Shown: positions 63,455 to 64,000 of the stretch, in pieces
Layout: every line of letters starts with the position of its first letter
How positions within the stretch are numbered: position 1 is the first letter of the stretch
Program-made: the position numbers and the translations under genes
Assembly (NCBI GenBank): GCA_018806985.1
Contig: JADANN010000318.1
Location: 62,001 to 126,000 of the forward strand
Direction: 5' to 3'
DNA from: Angiostrongylus vasorum
Taxonomy: Eukaryota > Nematoda > Chromadorea > Rhabditida > Metastrongylidae
DNA: 64,000 bases
Notes under the pieces: model-generated
The model's database searches: none
What the model saw: the letters and a program-made list of their open reading frames with translations, nothing else
Told to the model about the DNA's origin: nothing

Positions 63455-64000
63455 GGTATAAGTATATAAAGATTGATAAACAATTTTTTATTCGGCTAAC
63501 GTTTCGACGTCTTCGTCTTCATCAGAGTCGATGGTCCGTGCCGATGGTCCATAGTTGCTCGTTTTCTCGATGTGGTATACTCGTTGTCGCACGGAGACGA
63601 ATCTTCTTCAGTGTACACCGCACGAATGAGGAATGCTCATCCCGCAATGCTTTTATACTGGGCGGTTGCTGTCGACATGAATATCTATTGGTAATAATTT
63701 GTTTTTCAACCGATAATCCGCCTTCCAGCAGTCGGTATTATGTTAGCTAGCACATAGCGAATAGCAAAACGATTCTACAATTCGGAATTTCACATAATAC
63801 CGACTGCTGCGGGCCATGTTATCCATTGAAAAACAAGCTATCATCAATGGATAGTCATATTAACATCAACAGCCCTGTATAAAAGAGCACTGCAAGGTGA
63901 ACAAGCCTCCTCATTCGCGTGGTGTTCATTTAAGAAGATCCCTCTCGGTACGAGAACGAAGACGCCAAATCGAGAGAACGAGCAAATGTGGATCATCGAC
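63455..64000. repeat. Large inverted pair of Penelope-like tails, running off the right edge
   Basis: The left arm (about 63481-63742) starts attcggctaacgtttcgacg tcttcgtcttcatcaga. The right arm (from 63793) is its diverged reverse complement: ccagcagtcggtattatg (63725-63742) pairs with cataataccgactgctg (63793-63809), and ctcgttttctcgat pairs with atcgagagaacgag near 63975. The spacer is about 50 bp. The right arm is cut by the window end. Confidence 0.7.

Overview
The window looks like nuclear DNA of a clade V (strongylid, hookworm-like) nematode. The evidence is AT-rich sequence, many small GT-AG introns with TTTTCAG/TTTNCAG acceptors, likely trans-splice acceptors a few bases before start codons, nematode-specific protein families (Warthog, TWiK channels), mariner and RTE relics, and very long CA/GT microsatellites. 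I see no prokaryotic operon, CRISPR array or true tRNA gene. Most genes are split into exons of 30-350 nt, so they were assembled here by matching splice sites and reading phase. All coordinates come from reading by eye and could be off by a base or two.

Layout. 0-3.0 kb: 3' part of a + strand gene ending in PPxY motifs. 3-16 kb: mostly repeats (tRNA-derived SINE families A and C, a family B repeat, a tRNA-like MITE family D, a mariner relic, an RTE relic). 16.3-21.2 kb: a + strand Warthog (Hedgehog-related) secreted-protein gene whose 3' end is frame-damaged. 21.7-24.2 kb: a decayed second copy of the propionyl-CoA carboxylase beta gene on the - strand. 26.65-28.65 kb: the intact PCCB gene on the - strand (6 exons, 535 aa). 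31.0-34.1 kb: a + strand gene for a secreted protein with kelch/propeller-like strands, with a Penelope-like/GIY-YIG element and a SINE in one intron. 37.05-39.56 kb: a complete small - strand gene (5 exons, 155 aa) of unknown function. 40.0-41.0 kb: unassigned + strand coding exons. 41.3-42.2 kb: an uninterrupted 946-bp CA tract. 45.7-60.5 kb: a - strand two-pore-domain (TWiK/K2P) potassium channel gene spread over about 15 kb, with introns full of repeats. 61.7-62.1 kb: the 3' exons of an unrecognised - strand gene. The right edge holds a long inverted pair of Penelope-like tails.

The genes do not form one pathway. The main points are: (1) two tandem PCCB copies with very different intron content, where the dead copy keeps nine introns that the live copy lacks; (2) a K2P channel with non-standard selectivity filters and four single-base insertions, all in homopolymer runs; (3) a Warthog gene with an AT 5' splice site, a GC 5' splice site, a Q/P-rich linker and a frame-broken Cys-containing tail; (4) repeat families that combine pol III-like promoter boxes with terminal inverted repeats.
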